From Bidens hawaiensis (lineage: Eukaryota; Streptophyta; Magnoliopsida; Asterales; Asteraceae), in contig JAIQDT010001743.1 of assembly GCA_021521415.1 (NCBI GenBank), positions 248,001 through 312,000 of the forward strand: 64,000 nucleotides of DNA, in the 5' to 3' direction. A model generated the notes under the pieces. That model was not told where the DNA came from. It did not search any database and saw nothing but the letters and a program-made list of their open reading frames with translations. A program made the position numbers and the translations under genes. Shown in pieces: positions 51,516-63,000 of the stretch (its first letter is position 1; the number at the start of each line of letters is the position of its first letter).

Positions 51516-54500
51516 GAACAGTTGAACATGACTGTAAACAACATGTGGGTTGTCGACATTGGCTGTTCCCGGCACATGACAGGTAACAAGAAATTGTTAC
51601 GCGATTGGAAAACTGTTCAAGGAGGAAGGGTTAGTTTTGTAGGAGAAAGTAGAGGAAAAATTACTAGAATTGGTACTGTTACTAATGGGAGAATCAAGTT
51701 GGAGAAGGTTAATTTCGTGGAAGAGTTAAAGCACAATATTTTGAGTGTCTCTCAGATCTGTGACAGAATATACTGTGCACTTTACAAAGGATGAGGCACT
51801 CGTGCTTTTTCCTGGTTTCACGATCCCTGAAACCTGGGTTGTGATTAAAGCTCCAAGAGAGAAGAATACTTATGTAATGGATATGCGGTCAACCGAGATG
51901 GCGACAGAAGAATCATGTCTCTAGTCAAAAGCATCAGAGTTTGAGTCGGAATTGTGGCACCGAAGGATGGGTCATATTCATCTACGAAAGATGAATTACA
52001 TTGTCAAGAATGGGCTGGTACTTGGGGTCCCTTTAAAGAATTTCAACTTTAAAGATCAATGTCGGTCATGCAAGAAAGGAAAGCAGCACAAGAAACCACA
52101 TCACTCCAAATTGGTTAACTCAATTGTCACGCCTTTGGATTTGCTTCACATGGATCTGTTTGGCCCCATAAATGTTAAAAGCCTGGGTGGAACGTCATAT
52201 TGCTTGGTTGTGACTGATGATTACTCGCATTACTCATGGGTTTATTTCTGAAAGATAAAGATGAAACAGTGCAGTTGGTAATTAACTTGATTACCAAAGT
52301 AGAAAATATTGTTGGGGGAAAGGTCAAGTTCATCAGAAGCGATAACGGCACAGAGTTCAAGAACTATCAAATGGAGATGTTTTGTTTGCGGAAAGGGATT
52401 GAGCATCAGTTTAGCGCACCATATACTCTGCAACAGAATGGAGTAGTTGAAAGGAAGAACAAAACTCTAATCGAAGGCGCCAGGACTATGCTAGCAGATG
52501 CTAAACTTCCCGTGGTGTTCTGGGCTGAGGCTGTTGCCACGGCCTGCTATATCCTTAATCGTGTTTTAAATGTTAAAAGATTAAATAAAACTTGTTATGA
52601 ATTAATGCATGGTAGAAAGCCTAATCTAAAAGGTCTTGAACCTTTTGGGTCCCCATGTTCTATATTAAAGACTAACTCAAAATTTGGTGAGAAAGCCGAC
52701 GAAGGTATTCTCGTGGGTTACATAGTTGGGTCACCCAACAGAAGAGTCTTTAATCTATCGAACAACAAGGTTGAGGTGGTCTGTAACACTGACATTACGA
52801 GTTACAAATCACAAAATCCTAGCATGGGACCAGCAGAGGCTTTCGACTATGATAAATTATTTAAATCTTTTAATTTACCTTATTTAGATTTTGCAGACAC
52901 AAAAGAAAGGATGGCCACTCAAATCCTGCTCGATGATGATGAAACCATTATGCATCATCCACAATTTGATGAAAAACAAACCACCGTGTCATGTTCTGTT
53001 GAAACTCCTACTGTCTCAAGTGATGATTAATTTTTCAATCCGTTTCACACTCAACACAATTTAGATGAAGTTTCTCCGAATCTTGGAGAAGACTTAGAAG
53101 TTCGTCCCATTTAAACCACTAGAATCCACAAGAATCATCCCTTGGAGAACGTGATCGGTAATCCTCCTGATGGAATGCGAACCAGAAGAACTTTGGAGGA
53201 AAACAAATGTGTGTATGCAAGCATTAAAGACATTGGTATTATGAATGAATGCTTGAATGCCTGTTTTATCAGTCAGATTGAACCAAAGAACTATCAAATG
53301 GCATTGAAGGATAGCTCGTGGGTAGAAACCATGCAGGAAGAACTAGCTCAGTTTGACAAAATGGAAGTATGGCGTTTGGTTGAAAAGCCACGAGATGTGA
53401 ATGCAATCGGTATGAAATGGATATTCAAATGCAAGAGAGATGAGAAAGGGGTAATCATCCGTAACAAGGCAAAATTAGTAGTCAAAGGATTTAATCAACA
53501 AGAAGGGATTGACTACAATGAAGTGTTTGCTCCTGTGGCAAGATTGGAGGCAATTCGACTTTTCCTGGCCTTTGCTGAAACAAAGATATGAAGGTGTTTC
53601 AGCTGGATGTTAAAAGTCCGTTTCTAAATGGCATGGTCGATGAAGTGGTATATGTCGAGCAACCTCCGGGTTTTCCTGACCCAGACTTTCCGGATCATGT
53701 GTACAAGCTCAGTAAAGCATTATATGGTCTACATCAGGCTCCACGAGCTTGGTATGCAACTCTGTCTGATTATTTGCTGGAAAATGGGTTTGTGAGAGGA
53801 AAGATCGATAGTACACTGTTTGTAAAACAGAATGGGAATGATTTTCTTCTCGTCCAGGTCTATGTGGACGATATCATCTTCGCAGCCTCAAAAATTTCTA
53901 TGTGTCAGGAGTTTGAAGCGGTCATGAAGAAAAGGTTTGAGATGAGCGCCATGGGTGAATTAACTTTCTTTTTGGGTTTACAGGTAGATCAGAAAAAGGA
54001 TGGCATGTTCATTCATCAAACTCATGATGTTCATGAGTTTGAAGCGGTCATGAAGAAAAGGTTTGAGATGAGCGCCATGGGTGAATTAACTTTCTTTTTG
54101 GGTTTACAGGTAGATCAGAAAAAGGATGGCATGTTCATTCATCAAACTAGATATGTTCATGATGTGCATAAGCGTTTTAAGATGGAAGATAGCACCCCGT
54201 TTGACACTCCAATCCGTGTCAACCACAAACTAGGTGCTGACTTCGAAAGTGATGAAGATATGGATCCCACTCAGATCGGGCTATATAGGTTCTTTGATGT
54301 ACTTAACTGCTTTTAGACCTGACAATATGTTTGCAGTTTGTTTTTGTGCTCGTTTTCAGGCTAATCCAAAGGAGTCGCACATGAAAGGAGTGAAGAGAAT
54401 TTTGCGGTATCTTAAAGGAAAGCCTAAATTGGGTCTCTAGTATCCAAAAGGAGGAGAACTGGATCTGGTTGCATACACAAACTCAGACTATGGAGGATGC

Positions 54501-54932
54501 AATCAGAACAGGAAGTCAACAACGGGTGGCTGTCAGTTTCTAGGAGGAAGATTGGTGTCGTGGCAATGCAAGAAGCAGACTTCAGTGGCCTTATCCACCT
54601 GTGAAGCAGAATACATGGCAGCATCAAACTGCTACTCCTATGTTTTATGGATACAACAACAAATGCGAGATTATGGTCTGAATTTCACTGAAACTCCTAT
54701 TTGCATTGATAACACTGTTGCTATCTCAGTAACTAACAATCTTGTTAAACATAGTAAAACAAAACATATTGACATTCTTCATCATTTCATACGGGACCGT
54801 GCTGAGAAGAAATTAATCTTGCTTGAAAAGGTTGATTCACTGGATAACTTTTCCGATCTTTTTACAAAAGCTTTTGACCGGTCCCGTTTTCAAAACCTTA
54901 TTGGGCTTAATGGGATGTTCAATCCCGAGTAA
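51510..54932 (+). pseudogene. pol: Copia B pol, broken
   Basis: All four enzymes can be traced. The protease at 51510 reads VVDIGCSRH, with Ile replacing Ser in the DSG active site. A frameshift near 51780 and a TAG near 51921 follow. Integrase at 51952 has the zinc motif ([16 protein letters not shown]), DLFGPI, a frameshift near 52245, then RSDNGTEF and GVVERKNK. A stop cluster follows at 53028-53113. RT starts near 53142 ([12 protein letters not shown]), shifts frame near 53590, has the canonical YVDDI near 53863, and contains a 126-bp in-frame duplication. Another frameshift lies near 54290. RNase H reads AYTNSDYGG, with Asn replacing the first catalytic Asp, after a TAG replacing Trp. 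The end is LNGMFNPE. Confidence 0.92.
53909..54160 (+). repeat. 126-bp tandem duplication in Copia B RT
   Basis: The segment beginning GAGTTTGAAGCGG at 53909 recurs at 54035, giving two nearly identical 42-residue blocks (EFEAVMKKRFEMSAMGELTF). The frame is kept. It lies after YVDD in the RT palm-thumb region and is absent from Copia A. Confidence 0.93.
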
Positions 54933-54966
54933 CCATGCTCTTTTTGTCTTAAAAAAAACCATCACT

Positions 54967-55065
54967 ATCGCTGAGAATTATGTCGGTAGCTAAGTTTGAA
55001 GGACATATTCTTGAACATGTTTTGTCCTTGCATCTACTTGTAGACTCAAAGGATAGCCATTAACC
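54967..55065 (+). ncRNA. shared structured element after pol (copy B1)
   Basis: GCTGAGAATTATGTCGGT, then hairpin ACATATT-CTTG-AACATGT (55003-55020, one mismatch), an outer GGAC/GTCC pair, then hairpin TCTA-CTTG-TAGA (55033-55044), and GGATAGCCATTAACC. It begins 35 bp after the pol stop. See the copy in Copia A. Confidence 0.55.
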
Positions 55066-55111
55066 TAATAACTGAAAGCAACTGGGGCGGTTTATGATGA
55101 GTTTTTATTCC

Positions 55112-55210
55112 TTCGCTGAAAATTATGTCGGTTATACTTAGTCGGAGGGACACATATTCATATGTGGTTGGTCCTGCTAATCCACTGGATTTTTAGGATA
55201 GCCATTTACC
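55112..55210 (+). ncRNA. shared structured element after pol (copy B2)
   Basis: GCTGAAAATTATGTCGGTT, hairpin CACATA-TTCA-TATGTG, TTGGTCC, hairpin AATCC-ACT-GGATT, and GGATAGCCATTTACC. A second, diverged copy 145 bp after B1. Its first block is closer to the Copia A copy than B1 is. Confidence 0.55.
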
Positions 55211-56194
55211 TTAAGACTTAGAAATGATCGGGGCGTCTGAAAATAATTTTTTTTAGGGAAATGATATATTTTTTCAGTCTATAGCTTCTCACGAAGTTTC
55301 AAAATTGGTGTTAAATTGAAAATTGATCCAACCTTTGAAAAGTGATAGATAAACTGATTTTGTGTGCCTAACGGGTGAAGTTATTAGGCATAAAAGACTT
55401 TAGAACAGTCATTGTTTGGTACGGTAGCTTTCCATGATGCGTAAAAGTAGAAGTGATACAAATTAAACTTACTCGATTTACTGTGGAGAGTCATTTTAAA
55501 ATGTGTATGTCTCCACATATATCTCTCCGAATGATAGGCAGAAAAGTGATTACCCAGTCATACATGAGCCCATGAGTGTCTTGATCCCCGCGAAAATTGT
55601 GTTATCTTTCTGCAGTGATCCAGATTCGGGACTTGCAGGTGTTCATTAAGGAAAATTTTATTATGTTTTATTGCCTTTGAAATTCATCAAGTCCAAAACA
55701 ACATGGATGAGGCACCAACTGAGTCGTGTGAAAGCTAAGTGAAAGGACTGTAAAGCCGACTCAAATGTACATTGTTTGATCAGACACTACGGGTCAAAGT
55801 CAAGTCGGGGTGATCTGGGAAAAGCCAAATACGCCTTGAGAATAGATAGGAGGCATCACAATTCCTTAAGTGATGTCCATCTAAATTTTGAGCCTAATTG
55901 AACATAATCCGTGTCACAGAAGCAATGAAAACCATGCTAAGTTTTATACCTGCCTACAACCTGTTTCTCTATGTCATAATAACGCTGAACATGAATCCTT
56001 GTGACAGCCTCTTAATCAGTATGATTCCTGTTCGGATCTTTTCTTAAACATGCAGGGTATTCTGAAAGACTGAAATTTGATCTCGTCTTTTTATATTACT
56101 TTTGTTTTATATTACGTAATATGCTTTATCTTCATTGTGTTTAAAATAAAATCTTGGTTACTCGTTTTTGATCGTTTTCTAAAATTAATTTCGC
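55211..56194 (+). other. Copia B spacer, no gene
   Basis: Noncoding sequence between the structured elements and the word dyads. I see no repeat or ORF worth keeping. Confidence 0.65.
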
Positions 56195-56265
56195 TGTGGC
56201 GAAGTTATCCACTAGGCGAAGTTAGCATAACTTCGCCCCTGGGTTTTTCTCAAAAGTATAAAAGG
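56190..56265 (+). promoter_or_regulatory. possible internal promoter of the extra ORF (B)
   Basis: GGCGAAGTTA 56215-56224 pairs with TAACTTCGCC 56228-56237 (10 bp, 3-base loop), with another GGCGAAGTTA just upstream. A good TATA box TATAAAAGG follows at 56257-56265. The extra-ORF ATG is about 615 bp downstream. Confidence 0.5.
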
Positions 56266-56599
56266 CAGACATAGGTCAAATTTGGTCAAACCATATTTTC
56301 TTAAACCCTCGGCGAACTTGTGCTCTGAATCTTCCTTCTTGTAATCTGATTTTCGTCTTCTAATAAAGTTCATTGGCCTATATCGATTCACAATTTACTA
56401 ATTTTGATTGTTAATCTGATCCATAATGGATGGTTTTAATCGGTTTTCTAGTATAACCTTGAAACTCGATAATACACTTGGGTTCTTGAGTGTGTGGTGA
56501 TATGCGGACCTTCGAGGCCTTAATCGCACCTACATATACCTATTTTCGGTCTCTGATTGTTCATGCTTTCAACTGATAAGGTTCTGGATTTGGCTCCGT

Positions 56600-56870
56600 T
56601 TATGCGGCGAAGTTAATACACAACAAAGTTATCCCTAACTTCGCTTATGTGATAACTTTGCTGCATAACTTTTTTTGTCCACATACTCTAACTTCGCTTG
56701 TGAAGTTACAAACTGTGTTAAAAACTGGGTTAAACATTGGTTACTTAAATACCAAGCGAAGTTACATCCAAGCGAAGTTACAAACTTCGCTGCTACTCTA
56801 ACTTTGCTACTTTCATACCAAGAGAAGTTACAATATGTGTTAAACGTTTTTCTAACTTAGCTCGTTTGTT
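56600..56870 (+). repeat. GCGAAGTTA cluster before extra-ORF start (B)
   Basis: About ten copies of GCGAAGTTA, TAACTTCGC and near variants in both orientations, ending about 10 bp before ATG 56879. The 61-residue ORF at 56675-56860 lies in it and is not a gene. Confidence 0.85.
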
Positions 56871-56878
56871 TTGCAGAT

Positions 56879-59813
56879 ATGGCTGCTGTAGCAGGTGCGG
56901 GTGGTATAGGTGGTGATGAAGGAGATGGTGATAAGAGACAGTTCTTTTCGGGTCACAACATGTACGTTACTCTGGATCTGGATAGTCGTGGAGCTGAGGA
57001 TTTTAATGAGATTATCTCGTTTCTCATACGTTCACGTATCTTTCATGCTATCACCACTACTCTGCTGATATCTCTTCCAAATATTGAAGACTTCTGGAGA
57101 ACAATCGAATATGACTTTCGTGTTGAACCTCCAGTTATGCGTGCTACAGTCAATAATCAGGTGGTACAGTTCTCAGCTAATCAGATTAGGGAAGCTCTAC
57201 AGTTCGGGGTTGAAACCACTCAGGATCCTACTGAGTTTTCAGCTACTTTCAGAATCGAAGCTTTTCTTCTTATGGGGTATTCGGGTCCGTTGGAAGATTC
57301 ACAACGTAGAAAGGGATTTCTGTTGAACCAGTGTCATTTCTTAATGCACGTGTTGATTGTGTGGATGTCTGGTCGCAACGCTGGATCTGATGGTATGGGT
57401 GCGACAATGTGATCTGCAATGACCGCGTTGACTTTTAACAAGCCGTATAGTTTCAGCCAAATGGTGTTAATGAGATAGATTGTCAGAGGCGAGCTGTGGC
57501 ATGGGAGCATTTCTTAATGTATCCCCGATTTTTACAGATGATTCTCAATCATGTCGCCCCCAATCTGCCACAATGTCGCCCTATCTCTTATGTGGAAAGT
57601 ATAAACAAGAGAATTTTTGCGCAATGTAAGTCATCTAGTGCACAAAGCAAACCTAAACTTCGTCCAAGGCACACTACTTTATTTGGGTATCTTGTGAACC
57701 CTGCTTATGTTGCTCCACCGAAGGATGGCTTTAATGATCCGGCTCCACCACAAGTCGTTATTCCTCAACCACCTCCTGTGATTCAACCACCACAGGTGGT
57801 TTAAGAAAATCCTATTGTTGACCCAGTGGCAGCTCCCGCCGAACAGGTTGATCTTGAGGTTGCCTTTGGAGGGCAAGGTTTCTTTGATATGGATGCGGTC
57901 GATCCTGCTGAAGTTCAAGCCTCAGTAGTTGATGTTTATGGTGTGCATGCTTCTATGGTTTACATCTGTGGGTCCGTTTATTGCCTCAGTGGAGGATTCT
58001 AAGGAAACTTTATCTGATTCTTCCACTGATGACACTGTTAAAGCACAGAGAGTTCTGGCTACACAAGAAAGGATCCAAGGAAAACGGAAGAAGATTCAGA
58101 TGATAGTGAGTCAGATTATGAGGAGGAGTTGTATGCCTTGGTACGAAGATCAAAGAAGGCTAGAGCTGGTGAAAGTTCGAGTGTTGTTCATTTTGCCCCA
58201 CCATCGTTATCTGGTATGTCTATGCTACCTCCATCTTCATCTGATCCGTTACCAGTGACCTCTAGTGTACCAACGGTGGCTTTGTCAGCACCGTCTATTG
58301 CATCCACTACGGAACAGGTGTATACACCAGAGATTGTTTCATTACCACCTCCTTCTGTTACTCCATCGGAGGTGGTTGCTAGGTTTGTTGAGTCCACACT
58401 GGTGGCTACTGCTGGGTTATCTGTATCTGTTTCACCTACAGTTACTACATTGTCTACATCCGCTATTCCAGTAAGCTTAGAAATTCCACCGCCTTATGCT
58501 CAGGATACTTCTCACATGAATTTTGATTTTGATAACACCTTGTCGGATTCTGATCGGATTGCTGCTCTTGAAAGGGTGGTTGTTGAGAAGTCAAGAATAA
58601 ATCTCATTCAGACACAAGCTATTCAATGACTAGTGGCTGAAAACCAAATTCAGTCATCTTTTCTTATTGAACATGGTAAACTTTTTGATGCTTTGAATCA
58701 TTTCTTAGCATCTCAGGGGGATACGAGTTGCAAAGGTGATGAGTTGAGAACGATGAGAAGACAGGACAGAGATGATGATCCCAATGCATCGAAAGAAGCA
58801 GGTGGTGAGCTGCCAAGAACTGAACAAACTCTTGGGGCTTCCACATCTCAGGAGGAGTCTATTGCTCCATCGGGCAGTGCAGGTGGTGAGACCGTTGTGG
58901 TAGATGATGAGGATGATATGGTGATGATGTGTTGACTTTTAGTGAGATTGAGAAAATTGGTGAATAGATTGAGATCGATAGTGGCTTAGAGTAAGGTGAG
59001 ATACTTGATGATAGTGTTGAGCATGATATTCCTAGTGCTGGTCAAGAAAGTTTGGGTCAAGGTGATAATGTGTTGGGTGATTCTGAGTGGGAGGAACAGC
59101 CAAAGTGGAAATAAGGATGTGCTCAGTGGTTTTTCAAAATGAAGAAGCCAGTGGTACCAGCGATGTTCAAGAAAAGTTATAATATCAAGGGATATGCTGA
59201 ATCGAAGAAAGGTATTATTTGTTGGTTGTATGATGATCAGCTAAAGTTGTTTGTGGTGAAAAGATATGATGGGATTCAATACTTTGCTAAGAGGTTGAGA
59301 TCGTTAAATACATTGCCTGAGTGTGAGGTGAAGGATTTGGCTCGGTTAAGATTGATTAATAGAAGTGGTGACGATTTTGCTGGATGGGTTGCAAAGATAG
59401 TGTGGAAGGAAGTTGTTAAGGAGAAAAAGTTTGAGCTGTTGAAGCCTCAAAAGGGGAAGTTGATTGAAGATATAGAGTGGGGAATGCGGGCTGATGGCAA
59501 GCCTTGGATGGTGATGAAGTACAAACCGATTCGATGTTTGAAAGAGGTTCCAATGTGGATCATTCCTCAAGATGTGTTGAAGGATCTTAAATGGTGGTAT
59601 GTTTACTGCCAGACTGCCGAAGTCGTGATGGAAGATCAAGATGAACAGGAGATCTTGAGAGTGTATGATCCTATGCACTTGGTTAACTTGTCTCAAGCTG
59701 ATTTGCAGGTACTCGATAATAAGAAGATCTTTTATATCCCTTCTTGGAAAGACGAAGCGAAGAAATACCAAAGAGTGGTCTCAGTTTGTTTGAGAAAGGG
59801 TGTTCATGCTTGA
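56879..59813 (+). pseudogene. Copia B extra ORF, broken
   Basis: Relative of the Copia A extra ORF. The N-terminal domain at 56879-57412 has FNEIISFLIRSRIFHAIT, NIEDFWRTIEYD and FLMHVLIVWMSG, matching A at the same spacing. Frameshifts near 57410 and 57490 lead to MYPRFLQMILNHVAPNL (A: MYPRFLQLIIQDLIPNL). A Pro/Ser/Thr-rich linker follows (58129-58629) with stops, then an acidic part. The C-terminal domain (59139-59813) has LFVVKRYDGIQYF, PQDVLKDLKWWY and MHLVNLSQADLQ, matching A (PQDIYLSLNRWY, MWLVNLSETYND). N- and C-terminal domains are conserved while the middle is not alignable. Function unknown; this copy is dead. Confidence 0.85.
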
Positions 59814-59881
59814 AGACGGAAGATACGGGCTTTTTGGATTACAAGGCATGGAAAAGGTGTTAGAGAAATGAAGTTACTGCC

Positions 59882-59890
59882 AAGGGGGAG
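59882..59890 (+). promoter_or_regulatory. polypurine tract of Copia B
   Basis: AAGGGGGAG, two bases before the TG of the 3' LTR. Confidence 0.85.
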
Positions 59891-59892
59891 TC

Positions 59893-60305
59893 TGTTGGTG
59901 CATGATGCCAGTAGTTCATTTATCTCGTGTCTATTGTGTCTGTAATCGTTACATTGTTCTTATGTTTTGATGAACGTGCTAGTTTTGTTTTTGGGTTTAG
60001 CGAACTTATGGCTTGGCGAAGTCAGGGACAACTTCGCCTAGGTTGTTAGGCGAATTTGTCGTAGTATTTAACCTAACTTCGGCCATTTACTTGAATAGAC
60101 TTTTTGGGCAGAATTGTTTGTAAGCCGTCGCGACACTTGTTTGGTGTTTTGGTTCGTTACATTGATATAACAAGTAATCATTTGTGTTTACGTGTTTTCG
60201 CGTTATTTACGTATCTATCGTGTAAACACTCGTATCGTATACGTAGGGGATTCCGCACCCTCGTGTTATGAGATGCTCCTGTGTAGATCCGGCTGGGAAC
60301 CTACA
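59893..60305 (+). repeat. 3' LTR of Copia B
   Basis: A 413-bp copy of 48056-48468, ending GGGAACCTACA followed by CTCTT. The ORF at 60192-60437 starts in this LTR and matches the one at 48355 in the other; neither is a gene. Confidence 0.94.
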
Positions 60306-60362
60306 CTCTTTTACTTAATAAGTTGTTTTATCCGATGCAGGCAAGTGGTTTTTACTCTTTCT

Positions 60363-62573
60363 TGTAAGGCCCCGGTCCCGGTGCCCTACATTAGCGTTGG
60401 ATTTACTCATAAACACATTTCTAAATATTATAGTTAACAAAAACTTTCACAGAATATTAAAATTTCAATCATTCGTTACAAAACATTCAAAACTTGTCTT
60501 TAATTTATAACATAAAATAGCTTATTAAAACATCATAACAAAACTTCTTTGGATGTCAGTCCCTTCTAATCATGCCATGTGTTTCTCTCTCAAGCCAACT
60601 GCTTCAATCTATTTACCTGCGTACATACTAAAAGTCAGCTATGCGGAGTGAGTTCTAGTTAATCAGGTAACATACAATACATTCACATACTTATACATAC
60701 GCATCCGAAGATACATATTATATACTTAACCTGCTTATCTTTCTTTTGTACATACATTAGTATATACTATCTTTCTTTCTTCCTTCTTTCATACTTTTGT
60801 ATTTAATCTTACTTTACATACTTATACGCTTTAAATATTCTTTCGCCCTATAACCTCTCAGATATTATCAGGGTTTGGTCCCTATCCTCTCAGATATTAT
60901 GAGGGTCTGATCCCTATCCTCTAAGATATTATGAAGGTATGGTCCATCCTCATAGAATCATATCTTCATATATTTCTTCTACTATCATTTACACAATTTC
61001 ATGCATACCCTGCCATATCATTCATACATACTTTATATAACAATCACATCTTCTAACGATTACCTTTCCTAGAAATACGTGCAATATCCGAAGACCGTTC
61101 ACGTACCGACAAACATTCATTTATAACCTCAAATAACATCACATAAATCATATATGGCATACACTTACCACTTAAGGTAAGTGTATTAACTATCACTTCG
61201 AGTATACACATAGTCCCGAAAACATAACAAGAAAATGGGGTTAGAAACTCACATGTATACGATTCTTCTCAGAGTTTACTGTTATGCCCTTCCTAAGCTG
61301 TGCACGGCTAATTGTGTATTAATCATAGTATCAATTAACTACTTCTAGCTATAACATACTTCTAAGTTATTGTAACCCCTAGCTACGGGGGTTCGGGGGC
61401 AGCGCCCCTGACAACAGGGTTCTAGGGGCGGCAACCCCTAGAGGGGTCCAAGGGGCAGAGCCCCTGGCTAGGGTTAAACTGACAGGTCAGCTTAGAAAAG
61501 TTTTATTTTCATTAATAAGTCTTTACTGAAAACCTCATCAGAAAACTGAAATTTAATTATTTAATCAATTAAAATCTTCATTTTTAATGTTACCTTTCGT
61601 TATTAATTATTTACTTACCTTTAGCTTATTTGCCGTATAAGTCCATGTCTATCGTTTACGTACGTATACGATGTTTATCGTTCGTTTAATTAAAAATTAC
61701 TTCTAGCGTAAAAGTTAGGTTAGGCGTATAAGTTCTTCAGCGTATAACTTGTCCTAGCGTATAAGTTATTAGGCGTATGGGCGGTCCAGCGTATAAGTTC
61801 AGTTGGCGTATAAGCCTCACATATACGTTGGTGCACATATACGAACATACGTATACGCTGCTCAAACATATACGCTGCCTAAGCATATACAGACATACAT
61901 ATACGATACCTAAGCTTATACGGTCGCTTAACTTATATGCTACCATACATATACGGGGGTATATACTTATACGCCGTATAAGTATCCCAGCGTTCGTTTA
62001 CGCGTTTTTGGGGTTTTTCTTTGATTACGGCGCCGTCAACCGCCGTTAACCACCATGGTTGATCGGGTTTTGATTGTTTATAGTCTAGATAGCTTCGGAG
62101 TGTCTAGATCTGAGCTAAGGTGGTCCTTAAACTCGTTTTTGGTTTATTAAACGCCCGAACAAAGCTAGATCTAGATCTAAACGACTAGTACGACATCCCG
62201 GGGCTGCGGTGTCGGGTTCTAATATGTTGGTACAACTGAGATAAATCATTTCTTACCTTCGGTTGGTCTCAGATCGTTGAAAGAATTAGTGTAGAGAGTG
62301 TTTGGCTTAAGTGTGTGTTTTTGAAGGTGTAGGCTATGGTGTAGAGATAGATGGAAATGGAAAGGATTAAGGTCTAAGGGGTACTTATACTCCCTTAAGC
62401 CCATGAACCTAAGGCCCATATTTCCTTTTTGGTCCATATTTAATTTTATTTAATTATCCTACTTAACCTTTCATCTTTATTATTTTATTATTTCTCTACT
62501 AACTCAAGTAAACTTTTCCATCATAATTAAATAATATATTAAATATTATTCTTAGAAAGTTCGGGATGTTACA
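60363..62573 (-). repeat. Gypsy solo LTR
   Basis: 2,211 bp with TG...CA ends and a perfect TTTCT duplication (60358-60362, 62574-62578). On the minus strand it starts TGTAACATCCCGAACTTTC, a common start for plant Gypsy LTRs, and ends GGGGCCTTACA. There is no internal region or second LTR, so it is what is left after recombination between two LTRs. It contains an array of GCGTATAAGTT and CATATACG words at 61630-61990 and GGGGC-rich repeats at 61385-61470. The ORFs at 61737-62049 come from the word array. Confidence 0.88.
61630..61990 (-). repeat. GCGTATAAGTT word array in solo LTR
   Basis: About fifteen copies of GCGTATAAG or its complement CTTATACGC, and CATATACG variants, in both orientations. 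A perfect 10-bp dyad ATACTTATAC 61963-61972 pairs with GTATAAGTAT 61976-61985 around GCC. Confidence 0.85.
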
Positions 62574-62578
62574 TTTCT

Positions 62579-62991
62579 TTTGCTGTCTTCCATACAACTA
62601 TCTCCAACAACGTATATTCAAATACTTCACCCACCATAGCTTCACAACCATTGTCCATGTAAGCTATAAATATGAAGCCATTGGAGGCCGGTTATTCATC
62701 AGCTCTACCTCTCCTGGATTCTGATTACATGTTTGGTCGAGTTCAGTTTTTGTATGGTTTTCTGGGTAACCGAACCGAGACCGACCCGGACCTGTATATA
62801 AAAATATATGGGAACCGAAGACCGACCCTATGCAGCGTATCGGTCTCGGTTTCTACTAAATTTCGGTTCGATTTTCAGGTAATTTTGGGTCGACCCTAGT
62901 TCTGCACACCCCTAATTGAATGTCATGTGAAGCATGGTGTTGCTTTAATAGTATTGTAAGATGCTTAATAGTTTAAATCAATGTTTATTTA
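62579..62991. other. intergenic with a possible repeat end
   Basis: No accepted gene. 62750-62925 contains ACCGAACCGAGACCGACC and complements and ends GTTCTGCACACCCCTA, resembling the end of a nonautonomous DNA transposon, but no partner end or duplication was found. The 75-residue ORF at 62672-62899 overlaps it and is unsupported. Confidence 0.5.
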
Positions 62992-63000
62992 TAGTATTTA

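Larger units (their letters stand above)
48056..60305 (+). mobile_element. Copia B: complete-ended Copia with extra ORF, decayed
   Basis: 12,250 bp with two 413-bp LTRs (48056-48468, 59893-60305) and a perfect CTCTT duplication (48051-48055, 60306-60310). The plan is that of Copia A: leader with word array, long gag with two knuckles and coiled coil, splice-acceptor-like gag/pol junction, pol, structured element after pol, spacer with word dyads and TATA box, extra ORF, polypurine tract, LTR. By eye the LTRs differ at about 18 positions (over 4%), so it is clearly older than A. All coding parts carry stops or frameshifts. Confidence 0.94.

Noticed and set aside
61737..62049. Tyr/Leu-rich ORFs in the solo LTR
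   Set aside because: Products of the GTATAAG/CATATAC word array.
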